A stretch of 64,000 bases of DNA from Pseudovibrio brasiliensis (GCF_018282095.1 NZ_CP074126.1:933501-997500); one strand, 5' to 3'; positions 1 through 10,892 are shown, counted from the stretch's first letter. The notes: generated by a model from the letters alone, not told the origin. A program made the numbers and translations.

Positions 1-1
1 C

Positions 2-682
2 TACTATCGGGCGCTTCGGCAGAAGGGCGTTGATGTAGAGATCATCAGACCAGCCTCACAGGACTTATCCCCCTACAAGCTGGTGATTGTCCCCGCCCTT
101 TACGCCATGAGTGAGGAACTCTCCGAAAACCTAGCCGCCTATGTCGAATTCGGCGGTGTCGTCCTCGGCGGACCGCGCCTTGCGCAAAAAGACAAAAACT
201 ATCAGATCTCGCAGATGACCTTGAACCTGCCGAAACCTTTTGAGACCATTGAGGTTTTACGTGTCGGCACAAGCCCGAAAGAGTTCGCAACCACCGTCTC
301 AGACCTCGCCGATCAGGAACGCGGCAAAGCCTACGTCTGGCAAGAAGAGGTCACCACCGGCCTGCCGATCCTGTTCGAAGATATCAACGACCATCCGGTC
401 TTTATGGGCGAAAACAACATCTACTACGTTTCCGCTTGGGCAGACCCGGCACTTATGAGCGCCATTCTGGATGAGGTCTTCAAAACTGCAAAAATAGATA
501 AGGTTGAATTGCCAAATGGATTGAGAAGAAGCAAAACGTCCATTGGCACTTTCTATTATAACTACTCGAAAAATAAGATGAATTTGAAAGCGCTGCGTCT
601 TGCCGATGCAGCGGAATTGGATGGATTGGAGCTGCCTCCCGCTGGGGTGGCTCTGGTTCGGGAAGGAACTGAAGAGCTATGA
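2..682 (+). CDS. GH42 beta-galactosidase, C-terminal part (5' end outside window)
   Basis: The open frame enters from the left edge at base 2 and gives about 226 residues. The segment reads like the trimerisation and C-terminal beta domains of GH42 beta-galactosidases: a Rossmann-like stretch with VDVEIIRP and [11 protein letters not shown], then a '[18 protein letters not shown]' region. The catalytic (beta/alpha)8 barrel lies outside the window. GH42 enzymes hydrolyse terminal beta-galactosides, and some members take alpha-L-arabinopyranosides. The stop overlaps the start of the next gene (ATGA, 679-682), so the two are translationally coupled and probably work in one sugar pathway. Exact substrate is not decidable from this fragment. 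Confidence 0.8.
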   Translation, partial: YYRALRQKGVDVEIIRPASQDLSPYKLVIVPALYAMSEELSENLAAYVEFGGVVLGGPRLAQKDKNYQISQMTLNLPKPFETIEVLRVGTSPKEFATTVSDLADQERGKAYVWQEEVTTGLPILFEDINDHPVFMGENNIYYVSAWADPALMSAILDEVFKTAKIDKVELPNGLRRSKTSIGTFYYNYSKNKMNLKALRLADAAELDGLELPPAGVALVREGTEEL

Positions 683-2472
683 CTGAAGCTCCAAAAACAA
701 AACTCCGCTCACAAGAGTGGTTTGACTCGCCAGACAACCCGGATATGACCGCACTGTATCTGGAGCGCTACCTGAATTACGGCATAACGCGTGAAGAGCT
801 TCAGTCAGGCCGACCAATCATCGGTATTGCTCAGACAGGGTCCGATCTATCCCCGTGCAACCGCCACCACCTAGTGCTGGCAGAGCGTGTGCGTGAAGGC
901 ATCCGCGAGATGGGCGGCATCTGCTTTGAGTTCCCGGTCCATCCTATTCAGGAGACCGGTAAGCGCCCAACTGCAGCTCTCGACCGCAACCTTGCCTATC
1001 TCGGTCTGGTAGAAACGCTCTACGGTTATCCGCTCGATGGCGTCGTTTTGACCATCGGCTGCGACAAGACCACGCCAGCATTGCTCATGGCGGCGGCCAC
1101 AGTGAATATCCCGGCGATCTGCTTGACGGTTGGGCCAATGCTCAACGGCTACCACAACGGCGAACGTGTGGGCTCTGGCACGGTTATCTGGAAAGCCCGC
1201 AAGATGTTGGCGACTGGAGAGATCGACTACAAAGAGTTCATGAACATGGCCGCAGACTCCGCTCCGTCTGTTGGTTACTGCAACACCATGGGCACAGCCT
1301 CAACCATGAACTCACTGGCTGAAGCTCTGGGCATGAGCTTGCCAGGTTGCGCCTCTATCCCTGCACCATACCGCGAGCGCGGCCAGATCTCCTATGAGAC
1401 AGGCAAGCGTATCGTGCAGATGGTACATGAAGATCAGAAGCCATCAGATGTTCTCACCCGCAAGGCGTTTGAGAACGCAATTGCTGTGAACTCTGCCATC
1501 GGTGGCTCAACCAACGCGCCAATCCATATCAACGCAATCGCACGCCATATCGGCGTTGAGCTGCACAACGATGATTGGCAGAACCACGGACACAAAATTC
1601 CACTGCTCGCCAACGTCCAGCCAGCAGGGGCCTATCTGTCGGAAGAGTTCCACCGCGCAGGCGGCATTCCGGGCATCTTCTCCGAGCTTATGAAACACGA
1701 CCACATCCACAAGGATGCGATCACGGTTTCTGGCAAAACTACCGGTGAGATTTATGGAGATAGTTCTGTTAAAGATTACGACGTGATCTATCCCTATGAC
1801 AAACCGATGATGAAGGACGCAGGCTTCCTCAACCTCACGGGCAACCTCTTCAAGTCTGCGATCATGAAAACCTCTGTGATTTCAGCGGACTTTAGAGCGC
1901 GTTACTTGTCTAACCCGGATGACCCGGAAGCGTTTGAAGGTAAGGTCGTGGTGTTTGATGGTCCTGAGGACTATCACCACAACATCAACAATGAGGCCCT
2001 TGGTATTGACGCCAACACCATCCTCGTTATCCGCGGAACCGGTCCGGTCGGCTATCCGGGCGGTGCTGAAGTGGTGAACATGCAGCCGCCGGATGAGCTT
2101 CTGAAGCAAGGCATTGATGCACTGCCATGCATCGGGGATGGCCGTCAGTCCGGCACCTCCGGCTCACCATCTATCCTCAACGCATCCCCGGAAGCAGCCG
2201 TCATGGGCGGGCTTGCTCTGCTGCGTAACGGCGACATCGTAAGGTTGGATCTGAAGAAGGGTGAAGCAAACGTGCTGATCTCTGATGAGGAACTGGCGAA
2301 GCGCAAGCAGGCGCTGGCGGAAAGCGGTGGCTATGAGTTCCCTGAGCACCAGACACCTTGGCAGGAAATTCAGCGTGGGATCGTGGATCAGTTTGATGAA
2401 GGCATGGTGTTGAAGCCAGCAGTCAAATACCAGCGCATCGCGCAAAAGGGACTGCCACGTCACAGTCACTGA
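679..2472 (+). CDS. xylD: D-xylonate / sugar-acid dehydratase, IlvD/Edd family
   Basis: A 597-residue protein of the IlvD/Edd Fe-S dehydratase family, closest from memory to Caulobacter XylD (about 590 aa). Shared blocks include [22 protein letters not shown] near the start, [10 protein letters not shown] with a cluster cysteine (about residue 130), [12 protein letters not shown] with another (about 195), PAPYRERGQ, and [21 protein letters not shown] near 480. XylD-type enzymes convert D-xylonate to 2-keto-3-deoxy-D-xylonate; close relatives take L-arabonate, D-fuconate or galactonate. It overlaps the upstream GH42 gene by 4 bp and ends just before a hairpin terminator, so it is the last gene of that operon. 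The family is secure; the substrate is inferred. Confidence 0.85.
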   Translation: MTEAPKTKLRSQEWFDSPDNPDMTALYLERYLNYGITREELQSGRPIIGIAQTGSDLSPCNRHHLVLAERVREGIREMGGICFEFPVHPIQETGKRPTAALDRNLAYLGLVETLYGYPLDGVVLTIGCDKTTPALLMAAATVNIPAICLTVGPMLNGYHNGERVGSGTVIWKARKMLATGEIDYKEFMNMAADSAPSVGYCNTMGTASTMNSLAEALGMSLPGCASIPAPYRERGQISYETGKRIVQMVHEDQKPSDVLTRKAFENAIAVNSAIGGSTNAPIHINAIARHIGVELHNDDWQNHGHKIPLLANVQPAGAYLSEEFHRAGGIPGIFSELMKHDHIHKDAITVSGKTTGEIYGDSSVKDYDVIYPYDKPMMKDAGFLNLTGNLFKSAIMKTSVISADFRARYLSNPDDPEAFEGKVVVFDGPEDYHHNINNEALGIDANTILVIRGTGPVGYPGGAEVVNMQPPDELLKQGIDALPCIGDGRQSGTSGSPSILNASPEAAVMGGLALLRNGDIVRLDLKKGEANVLISDEELAKRKQALAESGGYEFPEHQTPWQEIQRGIVDQFDEGMVLKPAVKYQRIAQKGLPRHSH

Positions 2473-2493
2473 TAAGAACATAAAACGAAAAAA

Positions 2494-2520
2494 GCCGCCT
2501 CGGATTGAGGCGGCTTTTTT
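2494..2520. terminator. Bidirectional intrinsic terminator between xylD and putA
   Basis: An 8-bp perfect stem GCCGCCTC/GAGGCGGC with a GGATT loop is flanked by six A on the left and six T on the right. It can therefore terminate transcription on both strands, which fits the convergent genes on either side. Confidence 0.9.
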
Positions 2521-2537
2521 ATTGTTTTTGTAATCAC

Positions 2538-5500
2538 TTAGTCTTCGGTCGCAGCCAAAAGGCTCGCGTTACCGCCAGATGCTGTCGTATCGATACACAG
2601 ATGACGCTCCAGCTGATAGCGCTCAGGCTGGTTGCGTTCCATGATCAGCTGCATCAGGGCACCGTCACGCTCAGCCAGCTCAGCTTTCATCTCTTTCAGC
2701 TCTTGATCAGAGTGGTTCGCTGCAATGGCATCAATACCCTGGAGTTCCTTCAGAGCGCCTACAGCCAGATTGCCTTCCAGCGCTACGATTGGAGCAGAAA
2801 GTGAACGCAGCTTCACAGCCAGTTTTTCTGCACCTTGTCCAACAGCAATCACCCCATTGCCAGCTGCCAGCGCCAGAACCACTTGATGCTTCAGGCTTTC
2901 AGTATCTGGACCAAGACACAGCACGGTGCCACGTGGAGCTGAGTAAAGGCGGTTGGATTCACCGGTTGGCCCAGGCATGTCGTGCGCATGATCAGCCGCG
3001 ATACGGTTCAGCAGACCTGTTTCCTTCTCAAACAAGGTTGCCAGCTGGGTGTAACGACCAAAGTTGCCTTCCCAGGTGCTGGTGCGTAATGCCCCTTTGG
3101 CTTTGAAGATATCCCCGGCAGTAACTGACTTGCCAAGCGTCACGCTTTCCGCAGCTGAAGTGTCGGCCAGACGGAAGCGTGCCACATAGTGAGGACCACC
3201 TGCCTTCGGACCAGTGCCGGAAAGACCTTCACCACCAAACGGCTGAGATCCAACAATCGCACCGATCTGGTTACGGTTCACATAAAGGTTGCCCACCTTC
3301 ACACGCTCAACGATGTGCTGAACACGGCTATCAACGCGGGTGTGCAGACCAAAGGTCAGGCCAAAGCCCTTGGAGTTGATCGCATCAATGGTTTGATCGA
3401 TCTCTTCCGCCTTGAAAGTTGCGATATGCAGAACAGGACCGAAGATCTCTTCATCCAGCTCCTCAATGCCTTCCAGCTTGATCAGAGTTGGTGCAACGAA
3501 GTGACCCTTTGTTGGAACCTTCAGCTCTTTGAGAACACGGCCTTTTTCAGCCCATTTCTTACAGTGATCAGCAATCTTCTTCTGAGCGGCTGCATCAATC
3601 ACAGGACCAACGTCAGTCGACAGTGTGATTGGGTTACCAACCTCCAGCTCAGCCATCGCACCGAACAGCATTTCCTTGAAGTCATCAAAGATGTCTTCCT
3701 GCACGTAAAGCATACGCAGTGCAGAACAACGCTGACCTGCACTCTGGAAACTAGAAGCAATCACATCACGCACCGCCTGCTCTGGCAGAGCCGTGGAGTC
3801 CACGATCATCGCATTCAAGCCACCAGTCTCAGCAATCAGTGGTGCAGATGGAGCAAGTGCTTTCGCCATGGCACGGTTGATGTGCTGCGCTGTGCCGGTG
3901 GAACCGGTAAAGCAAACACCAGCAACACGGCTGTCAGAGGTCAGTGCAGCACCCACTTCTCCAGCACCTGGCAGAAGCTGAAGAGCCTCAACAGGAATGC
4001 CTGCTTTATGCATCAGACCAACAGCAAAGGTTGCGATCAGCGGTGTTTGAGGCGCTGGTTTTGCCAGAACCGGATTGCCAGCTGCGAGAGCTGCAAAGAT
4101 CTGACCAGAGAAGATCGCCAGCGGGAAGTTCCAAGGAGAGATACAGGTGATCGGACCGCGTTGTTGTCCTTTGCCATCACGCTCATCCAGACGGATTGCT
4201 TCATTCGCGTAGTAACGAGCAAAGTCAACGGCTTCGCGTAGCTCGTTGATGGCATCCATGTAGGTTTTGCCAGCTTCACGGGTTAGCAGAGCGAAGATCT
4301 CAGAAGCGTTTTCTTCGAACAGATCCGCTGCTTTGCGCAGAATAACTGCACGATCGTCCGAACTTTTGTCTGACCATTCCGCACAGCCATGATGGGCCGT
4401 TGTCAGAGCCGCTTCAATCTGTTCATGCGTTGCAGTTGCCACGCTACCAACGATGTCGCGTAGATCAGACGGGTTCTTGACCTGCACAGCCTCAGCATTT
4501 TTCACAGAAGCGGCAATGACCGGATGACCTTCCCACTTGGTCGTAGAGAACGACTTCAGGCTTTCGACATACTCAGCTTCCTGACGTGGATCACTCAGAT
4601 CCCAGCCCTTCGCGTTCTTACGTCCAGCACCAAACAGCGCTAGCGGCAGAGGGATCTTGAAGTTGGCAACGTCTTCGCCAAACTTCTCGATATGCGCCAG
4701 TGGATCCTGCGCTATCGCCTGTGGCGTCACGTTTTCATCACGGATCTGGTGAACGAAGGAGCTGTTCGCGCCGTTTTCCAACAGACGACGTACCAGATAA
4801 GCCAGCAAGTCTTTGTGAGCACCAACCGGAGCGTAGATGCGGCAGTTGGAACCGTGCTTCTTCATGGTGCGCTCATGCAGTGCTTCGCCCATGCCATGCA
4901 GACGCTGGAACTCATAGGAGCTCAGCGGCAGGTTCTTCGCCAGTTCCAGAATGGTCGCAACACTGTGTGCGTTGTGGGTCGCAAACTGCGGATAGATCCG
5001 GTCAGTCATACCCAGCAGTTTCTCAGCACAAGCAGTATAGGAGATGTCGGTAGATACCTTACGGGTGAAGACCGGGTAGCCATCAATACCAAGGGTCTGA
5101 GCGCGTTTGATCTCGCTGTCCCAGTAAGCACCCTTCACCAGACGAATCATGATCTTACGATCATACTTCTCTGCAACTGCATAGAGCCATTCGATGACGT
5201 GAATTGCGCGCGGGCCGAAAGCCTGCACCACAACACCAAAACCATCCCAGCCTTCAGTTGCCGGATCTGCCAGAAGCGCTTCAATCACGTCGAGGGAGAT
5301 ATCCAGACGGTCTGCTTCTTCCGCATCAATGTTGAAGCCCATGTTGGAGGACTTCGCCAGCATGATCAGAGAAAGCGTGCGAGGAACCAGTTCCTTCATC
5401 ACGCGCTCACGTTTTGCAAACTCATAGCGAGGATGCAAAGCGGACAGCTTTACGGAGATGCCCGGATTATCGCGAATGCTGGAATGAACGCAGTTGCTTG

Positions 5501-6176
5501 CCAAAGCAGAAATCGCCTTGGAGTAGGATAGGTGATAGCGCTTCGCATCTGCATCCGTACGTGCTGCTTCACCAAGCATGTCGTAGGAGTAAGTGAAGCC
5601 CTGACCTTCTTCGGCACGCGCATTGCGCATGGCTTCACGAATGGTGCGGCCCAGAACGAACTGGCGGCCCAGCTCCTTCATCGCCTGCGCAACAGCGGTA
5701 CGAACTACAGGCTCACCAAGCCGCTTCACGACACCGCGAATGGTGCCAACGAGGCCCTGATCATCTGGAGCAAGAACCTTACCGGTCAACAGCAGCGCCC
5801 AGGTGGATGCATTGATCAGAGTGGAAGCAGACTGACCCAAGTGCTCTCCCCAGGCACTCGGAGTGATCTTGTCTGCAATCAGAGCATCGATGGTCTGGGC
5901 ATCAGGAACGCGAAGCAGCGCTTCTGCAAGACACATCAGTGCAATGCCTTCCTGGGTTGAGAGGCCGTACTCGCCGAGAAAACTCTCCATGATGGTTGGA
6001 GATGTATTCGCACGCAAATCCGAGATCAGTTCCGCTGCTTTGTCAGATGCACGGCTACGAGCCTCTGCATCCATTTGCAGTGAGGAAATGAGCTCATGTA
6101 CCACCTGATTCTCGTCAGGAAGGTAGTTATCTCTGATTTTGTTGCGGATGTTCTCCGGCGCAGTCTCTGAATCCAT
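2538..6176 (-). CDS. putA: Bifunctional proline dehydrogenase / delta-1-pyrroline-5-carboxylate dehydrogenase
   Basis: At 1212 residues this is a long PutA that oxidises proline to glutamate: FAD-dependent proline dehydrogenase, then NAD-dependent P5C dehydrogenase. The proline dehydrogenase barrel spans roughly residues 170-460 (YDMLGEAART, RLVKGAYWDSEIKRAQ). The aldehyde dehydrogenase domain spans roughly 540-1000, with the glutamate in ETGGLNAMIV and the catalytic cysteine in SAGQRCSALR. A C-terminal extension of about 200 residues follows. There is no ribbon-helix-helix domain at the N-terminus, so the protein should not repress its own gene; the divergent Lrp-type gene fills that role in alphaproteobacteria. 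A GGGAG ribosome site precedes the ATG. Confidence 0.97.
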   Translation of the reverse strand: MDSETAPENIRNKIRDNYLPDENQVVHELISSLQMDAEARSRASDKAAELISDLRANTSPTIMESFLGEYGLSTQEGIALMCLAEALLRVPDAQTIDALIADKITPSAWGEHLGQSASTLINASTWALLLTGKVLAPDDQGLVGTIRGVVKRLGEPVVRTAVAQAMKELGRQFVLGRTIREAMRNARAEEGQGFTYSYDMLGEAARTDADAKRYHLSYSKAISALASNCVHSSIRDNPGISVKLSALHPRYEFAKRERVMKELVPRTLSLIMLAKSSNMGFNIDAEEADRLDISLDVIEALLADPATEGWDGFGVVVQAFGPRAIHVIEWLYAVAEKYDRKIMIRLVKGAYWDSEIKRAQTLGIDGYPVFTRKVSTDISYTACAEKLLGMTDRIYPQFATHNAHSVATILELAKNLPLSSYEFQRLHGMGEALHERTMKKHGSNCRIYAPVGAHKDLLAYLVRRLLENGANSSFVHQIRDENVTPQAIAQDPLAHIEKFGEDVANFKIPLPLALFGAGRKNAKGWDLSDPRQEAEYVESLKSFSTTKWEGHPVIAASVKNAEAVQVKNPSDLRDIVGSVATATHEQIEAALTTAHHGCAEWSDKSSDDRAVILRKAADLFEENASEIFALLTREAGKTYMDAINELREAVDFARYYANEAIRLDERDGKGQQRGPITCISPWNFPLAIFSGQIFAALAAGNPVLAKPAPQTPLIATFAVGLMHKAGIPVEALQLLPGAGEVGAALTSDSRVAGVCFTGSTGTAQHINRAMAKALAPSAPLIAETGGLNAMIVDSTALPEQAVRDVIASSFQSAGQRCSALRMLYVQEDIFDDFKEMLFGAMAELEVGNPITLSTDVGPVIDAAAQKKIADHCKKWAEKGRVLKELKVPTKGHFVAPTLIKLEGIEELDEEIFGPVLHIATFKAEEIDQTIDAINSKGFGLTFGLHTRVDSRVQHIVERVKVGNLYVNRNQIGAIVGSQPFGGEGLSGTGPKAGGPHYVARFRLADTSAAESVTLGKSVTAGDIFKAKGALRTSTWEGNFGRYTQLATLFEKETGLLNRIAADHAHDMPGPTGESNRLYSAPRGTVLCLGPDTESLKHQVVLALAAGNGVIAVGQGAEKLAVKLRSLSAPIVALEGNLAVGALKELQGIDAIAANHSDQELKEMKAELAERDGALMQLIMERNQPERYQLERHLCIDTTASGGNASLLAATED

Positions 6177-6194
6177 GCCGTGCTCCCTACTATT

Positions 6195-6234
6195 AAATAC
6201 CTATTGGGCTGACATTAGCAAAATACCTATAGGG
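6195..6234. promoter_or_regulatory. Direct repeats between putA and putR (candidate PutR operator)
   Basis: AAATACCTATTGGG (6195-6208) is repeated as AAATACCTATAGGG (6221-6234), 13 of 14 identical, with a 26-bp period, about 2.5 helical turns. Lrp-family regulators often bind several spaced sites in divergent promoters. Placement just upstream of putA and 90 bp before putR suggests control by PutR; binding itself is inferred. Confidence 0.5.
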
Positions 6235-6320
6235 ATGTTTCCTGTATTTTTTGATGGTAAAGACTATTTGACTTTGATATTCAGTCACCATGGTCGTTAT
6301 GAATATAAAAATGGCATATC

Positions 6321-6773
6321 ATGGAGAAATTGGACGATTTTGACCGTAAAATTCTGGAAGAATTACAGAAATGCGGGCGTATCACCGTTACTGACCTTGC
6401 GAAAAAGGTAGGGCTATCCAAAACCCCCTGCCAGATCCGCATGAAGAAACTGGAGGATGCAGGGTATATTCTGGGGTATCGGGCAGAGGTGGATCACACC
6501 AAGTTGGGGGCAGGGCACATCGCATTTGTGCAAGTCAAGCTAAACGACACCCGCTCAAGATCGCTGGAAGCCTTCAATGCGGCTGCGCGTGAAATCCCGG
6601 AAATCGAAGAATGCCACATGATTGCAAGTGGGTTCGACTATCTCCTGAAGGTCCGCACCAGAGATATCGGAAGCTATCGACGTGTTCTCGGCGAGAAACT
6701 CTCCGAGATGCCTTATGTCGCGCAGACCTCTACATTTGTTTGCATGGAACAGGTCAAAGACCGCCCGTTCTAA
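6321..6773 (+). CDS. putR: Lrp/AsnC-family regulator, likely proline-responsive activator of putA
   Basis: A 150-residue protein with an N-terminal winged helix (residues 5-50; LDDFDRKILEELQKCGRITV, helix-turn-helix in VTDLAKKVGLSKTPCQIRMK) and an AsnC/RAM effector domain (about 70-145). It is divergent from putA across 144 bp. In Rhodobacter and Agrobacterium an Lrp-type PutR in this position activates putA when proline is present; the same role is inferred here. Its 3' end overlaps the convergent acetyltransferase gene by 4 bp. Confidence 0.88.
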   Translation: MEKLDDFDRKILEELQKCGRITVTDLAKKVGLSKTPCQIRMKKLEDAGYILGYRAEVDHTKLGAGHIAFVQVKLNDTRSRSLEAFNAAAREIPEIEECHMIASGFDYLLKVRTRDIGSYRRVLGEKLSEMPYVAQTSTFVCMEQVKDRPF

Positions 6774-7276
6774 TCAACACCGCGTTGCATGTAATTGGCA
6801 CCAGGGCCATAGGCCATCAGCTTTTCTTTAAGCGTGTCTTCGTGGATGGCTCTGAACCCACGTGCCCGCCAGAACGCGTTTGCGGTATCTAACGCCACAA
6901 GCGCGAATGTGTTGATGTAAAGGCTTCGCGCCACCTGACTAAGCTGCGCTAGAATTGCTCGCGCAGCTCCTACACCCTGCGCTGAAGGCAGTAACGCGAT
7001 ATCGTGGATGTAATAGACTTCCGCTGAAAAAGGCAGAGAACCTAGCAAACTGGAGAGTGGTGGAATACTCCGGTTCTCCCACGGATGCGAGATGATATAA
7101 CCAAGAATGGTGTCTTGATCGTCCTGCCTCAGCACATGACAGCCCTGCGGAAACAGCCGCACACGCTCCCGAATACAGTCGATATCTTCAGGCAAGTGCG
7201 GATAAGTTTGCTGCATGATCTGATCAATCTCCAGCAGATCATCTTCCGTCATCGGGTGCCAGCTGTAATTCTTCAT
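6770..7276 (-). CDS. GNAT-family N-acetyltransferase
   Basis: A GCN5-related acetyltransferase of 168 residues from the ATG at 7276; a TTG at 7288 would add four residues but has its purine-rich stretch too close. The acetyl-CoA loop reads LLPSAQGVGAARAILAQL, close to the family Q/RxxGxG/A motif, and the C-terminus has the usual NAFWRARGF segment. Substrate is unknown. The 3' end overlaps putR convergently. It is followed on the same strand by nothing related, so context gives no clue to function. Confidence 0.8.
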   Translation of the reverse strand: MKNYSWHPMTEDDLLEIDQIMQQTYPHLPEDIDCIRERVRLFPQGCHVLRQDDQDTILGYIISHPWENRSIPPLSSLLGSLPFSAEVYYIHDIALLPSAQGVGAARAILAQLSQVARSLYINTFALVALDTANAFWRARGFRAIHEDTLKEKLMAYGPGANYMQRGVD

Positions 7277-7298
7277 GGTGTGCCACAAATCTCTTTAA

Positions 7299-8783
7299 TC
7301 AGTCTTTTTGTTCGTCATCTGGCAGCACAATACGCTCAGGTTTCTGGTCTGTCATCGTCAACATGCGCCATCCCATCACCGCAAACACAATTGTCAGGAT
7401 CGGGCTGACAATGTTGAAGAAGGCAAACCCGGCAAACGCCAGTGTTGGCACCCCGAGTGTTGCAGCCATGTAAGCTCCGCAGCTGTTCCATGGAATAAGC
7501 GCAGAGGTCACCGTCGCACTATCGCCAACAGCCCGCGAAAGAACCTCTGGACGCAGGCGCCGCTGTCGGAAAGATTTGCGATACATCCGACCCGGTATCA
7601 CGATCGCAATGTATTGATCTGCCGCCAGAATGTTGGTTGCAATGGCTGTTGTGACCAAAGACAAAACCAAGGCTCCAGTGGTTTTTGCTGCATGCAGGAT
7701 TGGCCCGATAATCCGGTCCAGAATACCAGCTTTCTCAACCACGCCACCAAAGGCGAGAGCCGTCATGATCAGCCAGATCGTCGTCAGCATATTGCCCATC
7801 CCACCACGACTCAGCAGGGCATCAATTGAGGGATCACCGGTCACACTCACGTAGCCGTTGGACATGGCAATCCAGACGCCTTTGATCATGATCAGCCAGT
7901 AGGGAAGGTTGACTGAAGAGGCCAGACTAACCACCTTGTCAGGATCCATGATCACCGCAAAAAGGCCCCCGGCAAGAGCACCGATGAAGATGGTTGTAAA
8001 TGGCGGATACCGTATCATCGCCAATCCCAGCACCAACACCAAAGGCAGGAAGTTCAGCAACGTAATATCGTAGTGCTGTTCAATGCTGGATAAAGTGCCT
8101 TGGGCAACGAAATCGCCTGGCTCCCCAAGCCACCAGAACAACGCCAATGCGATGGTGAGTGCTGGAACCGAAGTCCAGAGATTCTCTTTGATGTGGATGT
8201 AAAGATTAGACCCTGCCGCAGCAGTTGCAAGATTGGTGGCATCAGAAAGGGGTGAGGATTTATCGCCAAAATAAGCGCCAGAAAGGATCGCACCTGCGGT
8301 GATTGCGGGATCAAGCCCCATCTTTGTCGAGATGCCCATTAATCCAATGCCGATTGTACCGGCAACAGTCCATGAACTACCGATGCTGACAGAAACGAGC
8401 GCACAGATGATGACTGTGGTGAAGTAAAAGTAGTTCGGGCTAAGTAGCTGTAATCCATAATAAACCATCGCCATGATGGTGCCGGACATGGCCCAGGTTC
8501 CAATCAGCGACCCGACTGCAAACAGAATGAAAATTGCATGAAGACCGGTGCTGACACTTTCAACAACCGCATCTTTCAGTTCATCAAAACTAAACCCATG
8601 AAACAGTGCAACAAAGGTTGCGATTAACGCACAAAACAGCAGGGCAATCTGGTTTGGGCCGGAAGAGGCTTCATCTCCGAACAAGTAGTAGGACAACGCC
8701 AACAGAATAATGAGCGAAGCGACAGGAATGATCGCTCCGATAAGAGACATTTTCTGGGAGTATGGAGCTGGCGCATTGGCCAT
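7299..8783 (-). CDS. NhaC-family Na+/H+ (or amino acid) antiporter
   Basis: A polytopic membrane protein of 494 residues with about 11-12 hydrophobic segments. Motifs typical of NhaC are ISGSYFGD-like LSGAYFGDKSSPLSDATNLA and a C-terminal VTSALIPWNSCGAYMAATLGV. I place the start at the ATG at 8783, behind AAAGGA; an upstream TTG at 8846 would add 21 polar residues. It is the last gene of the arc cluster, after arcC. NhaC relatives exchange Na+ or organic ions for protons, so it may support pH or ion balance during arginine fermentation, or carry an arginine-pathway compound. Family is secure, the transported ion is not. Confidence 0.85.
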   Translation of the reverse strand: MANAPAPYSQKMSLIGAIIPVASLIILLALSYYLFGDEASSGPNQIALLFCALIATFVALFHGFSFDELKDAVVESVSTGLHAIFILFAVGSLIGTWAMSGTIMAMVYYGLQLLSPNYFYFTTVIICALVSVSIGSSWTVAGTIGIGLMGISTKMGLDPAITAGAILSGAYFGDKSSPLSDATNLATAAAGSNLYIHIKENLWTSVPALTIALALFWWLGEPGDFVAQGTLSSIEQHYDITLLNFLPLVLVLGLAMIRYPPFTTIFIGALAGGLFAVIMDPDKVVSLASSVNLPYWLIMIKGVWIAMSNGYVSVTGDPSIDALLSRGGMGNMLTTIWLIMTALAFGGVVEKAGILDRIIGPILHAAKTTGALVLSLVTTAIATNILAADQYIAIVIPGRMYRKSFRQRRLRPEVLSRAVGDSATVTSALIPWNSCGAYMAATLGVPTLAFAGFAFFNIVSPILTIVFAVMGWRMLTMTDQKPERIVLPDDEQKD

Positions 8784-8900
8784 AAGCTGTTCGTCCTTTG
8801 TGTTCTTGTTTTTCTCACGGGCACAATCACGCCCAAGGACAATCAAATGAGTGCATTGGCAAACGAGCCCCGAAGCTTAAGCCGCTCCAGGGCTCTGATC

Positions 8901-9833
8901 TCAGTAAAATTTGGTGTCACCTGCATCCATGCTGATTGAGGTCCCCTTGTTGCCAGCAATAGCTTGAGGGACTTCAGCAAGAGTGCAGATTACAGCTGTC
9001 TTGCCTGTTTGACGCGCGAATGTCTGTGCAGCTTCCACCTTTGGTCCCATGGAACCAGCTGCGAAGCCATAGGCATCCAGAGCATCAGGGGAAGCTGATT
9101 TGATCGCGCGCTGGCTGGGGGTCCCCCAATCCAGATAGACCGCGTCAGCATCTGTCGCCATGATGTAGACGTCCGCTTCAATCTCCTTGGCAAGCAAGCC
9201 GGAACAGCGGTCTTTATCGATCACACATTCCACGCCCACGAGCTTTTTCTCCTCGTTGTACATAGTTGGAATGCCGCCGCCTCCTGCCGCGATGACGAGC
9301 ACGTCATGATCCAGTAACCACTTAATGGGGCGGATCTCGAAGATATGCTTAGGTAACGGGCTAGGCACAACACGACGCCACTTGTCGCCGTCCTCACGAA
9401 TAGACCAACCTTTCTCCTCGGCAAGCTTCTCAGCATCTTCCTTGGAGTAGAGTGGCCCAATCGGTTTGGTCGGATCTTTGAAAGCAGGATCGTTGGGATC
9501 AACTTCAACCTGCGTAAGAATGGTAGCGAATGGTTTCTCGTATGGCAGAAGGTTCCCCAGCTCTTGCTCAATCATGTAGCCAATCATGCCGACCGTTTCG
9601 GCGCCCAGCACATCAAGCGGATAGGGTTCCACATGCTCGTAAGCGGCACCCTGAAGGGCCAGCAAGCCAACCTGTGGGCCATTGCCGTGCGTGATCACCA
9701 CTTCATGACCATCATCATAAAGCGGTGCCAGGGCTTCAGCGGCAATACGCGCATTCTTGCGTTGGTTTTCGGCAGTCATCGCTTCTCCACGCCGGAGAAG
9801 TGCATTCCCGCCAAGAGCGACGACAACACGCAT
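8901..9833 (-). CDS. arcC: Carbamate kinase
   Basis: A 310-residue amino acid kinase-fold protein. It carries the N-terminal ALGGNALL phosphate loop, [14 protein letters not shown], and a C-terminal segment with [10 protein letters not shown] and NKGTSIS. The enzyme makes ATP and CO2/NH3 from carbamoyl phosphate, the energy-yielding last step of the arginine deiminase pathway. Its start codon overlaps the last base of the arcB stop, indicating coupled translation. Length is normal for the family. Confidence 0.97.
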   Translation of the reverse strand: MRVVVALGGNALLRRGEAMTAENQRKNARIAAEALAPLYDDGHEVVITHGNGPQVGLLALQGAAYEHVEPYPLDVLGAETVGMIGYMIEQELGNLLPYEKPFATILTQVEVDPNDPAFKDPTKPIGPLYSKEDAEKLAEEKGWSIREDGDKWRRVVPSPLPKHIFEIRPIKWLLDHDVLVIAAGGGGIPTMYNEEKKLVGVECVIDKDRCSGLLAKEIEADVYIMATDADAVYLDWGTPSQRAIKSASPDALDAYGFAAGSMGPKVEAAQTFARQTGKTAVICTLAEVPQAIAGNKGTSISMDAGDTKFY

Positions 9834-10837
9834 TATCGACCTCCAATCGTCGCAACCATGATGGCTTTGATGGTGTGAAGCCGGTTTTCTGCTTGTTCGA
9901 AGGCAAGATTGCGGTCTGATTCAAATACATCTTCGGTCACTTCCATCTCAGAGATTCCGAACTTCTGGAAGATCTCCTCACCAACCTTGGTCTCGCGGTT
10001 ATGGAAAGCAGGCAGACAATGCATGAAGAACGTGTTGTGGTTGCCAGTTCCTTCGATCAGCGCTTTGTTGACTTGATAGTCACGCAGCAACTTGATCCGG
10101 CTGTCCCAAACATCAGGCGGCTCACCCATTGAGACCCAAACATCCGTATGGATGAAGTCAACACCTTGAGTGCCTTCTTTCGGGTCGTCTGTGATTGTAA
10201 CGCGCGCTCCGTAACGCTTTGCGTTAATCTCCGCAGCTTTGAGAACGCTGGCTTCAGGGTACAGTTCTTTCGGCGCGATAATTCGGACATCACAGCCACA
10301 CAACGCGCCCAGCATCAATAGGGAGTTACCCATGTTGTTGCGGGCATCCCCCATATAGGCAAAAGAGATTTCATGCAGCGGCTTTGCGCTGTGCTCGGTC
10401 ATTGTCAGCATATCGGCTAGCATCTGTGTTGGATGCCAGTCATCAGTCAGGCCGTTATAGACAGGTACGCCAGCATATTCTGCCAGTGTCTCAACTGCTT
10501 TCTGTCCAGAACCACGGAACTCAATTGCATCAAACATCCGGCCCAAAACCCGAGCAGTGTCCTTCATGGACTCCTTATGACCGATCTGTGAACCCGATGG
10601 ATCAAGGTAGGTGACATGTGCGCCCTGATCATGCGCTGCAACTTCAAACGCACAGCGGGTACGGGTTGAGGTTTTTTCAAAGATCAGGCAGATGTTTTTG
10701 CCAACGAGGGTCTGCCGTTCAGTTCCTGAGTATTTGGCTCGCTTGAGATCACGGGCAAGATCCAGCATGTAAAGCACTTCGCGCTGGCTGAAGTCCTTTA
10801 GCTTGAGGTAACTGCGACCTTTCAGATTGAAAGCCAT
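9833..10837 (-). CDS. arcB: Ornithine carbamoyltransferase, catabolic type
   Basis: A 334-residue carbamoyltransferase with the carbamoyl phosphate site [13 protein letters not shown] (about residue 55), the [12 protein letters not shown] block, an ornithine-loop SMGE and the conserved HCLPAFH (about 270). In this operon it phosphorolyses citrulline to ornithine and carbamoyl phosphate. It lies 55 bp downstream of arcA and overlaps arcC by one base. The operon context, more than sequence alone, marks it as the catabolic rather than biosynthetic (ArgF) enzyme. Confidence 0.97.
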   Translation of the reverse strand: MAFNLKGRSYLKLKDFSQREVLYMLDLARDLKRAKYSGTERQTLVGKNICLIFEKTSTRTRCAFEVAAHDQGAHVTYLDPSGSQIGHKESMKDTARVLGRMFDAIEFRGSGQKAVETLAEYAGVPVYNGLTDDWHPTQMLADMLTMTEHSAKPLHEISFAYMGDARNNMGNSLLMLGALCGCDVRIIAPKELYPEASVLKAAEINAKRYGARVTITDDPKEGTQGVDFIHTDVWVSMGEPPDVWDSRIKLLRDYQVNKALIEGTGNHNTFFMHCLPAFHNRETKVGEEIFQKFGISEMEVTEDVFESDRNLAFEQAENRLHTIKAIMVATIGGR

Positions 10838-10892
10838 TTTCCTTACGCTCCATCTCTTGGATGTTTTTATTGTTCAACGGAGATTGAAAACT

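Noticed and set aside
3189..4241. 350-codon plus-strand frame
   Set aside because: Antisense shadow of putA; no plausible domain.
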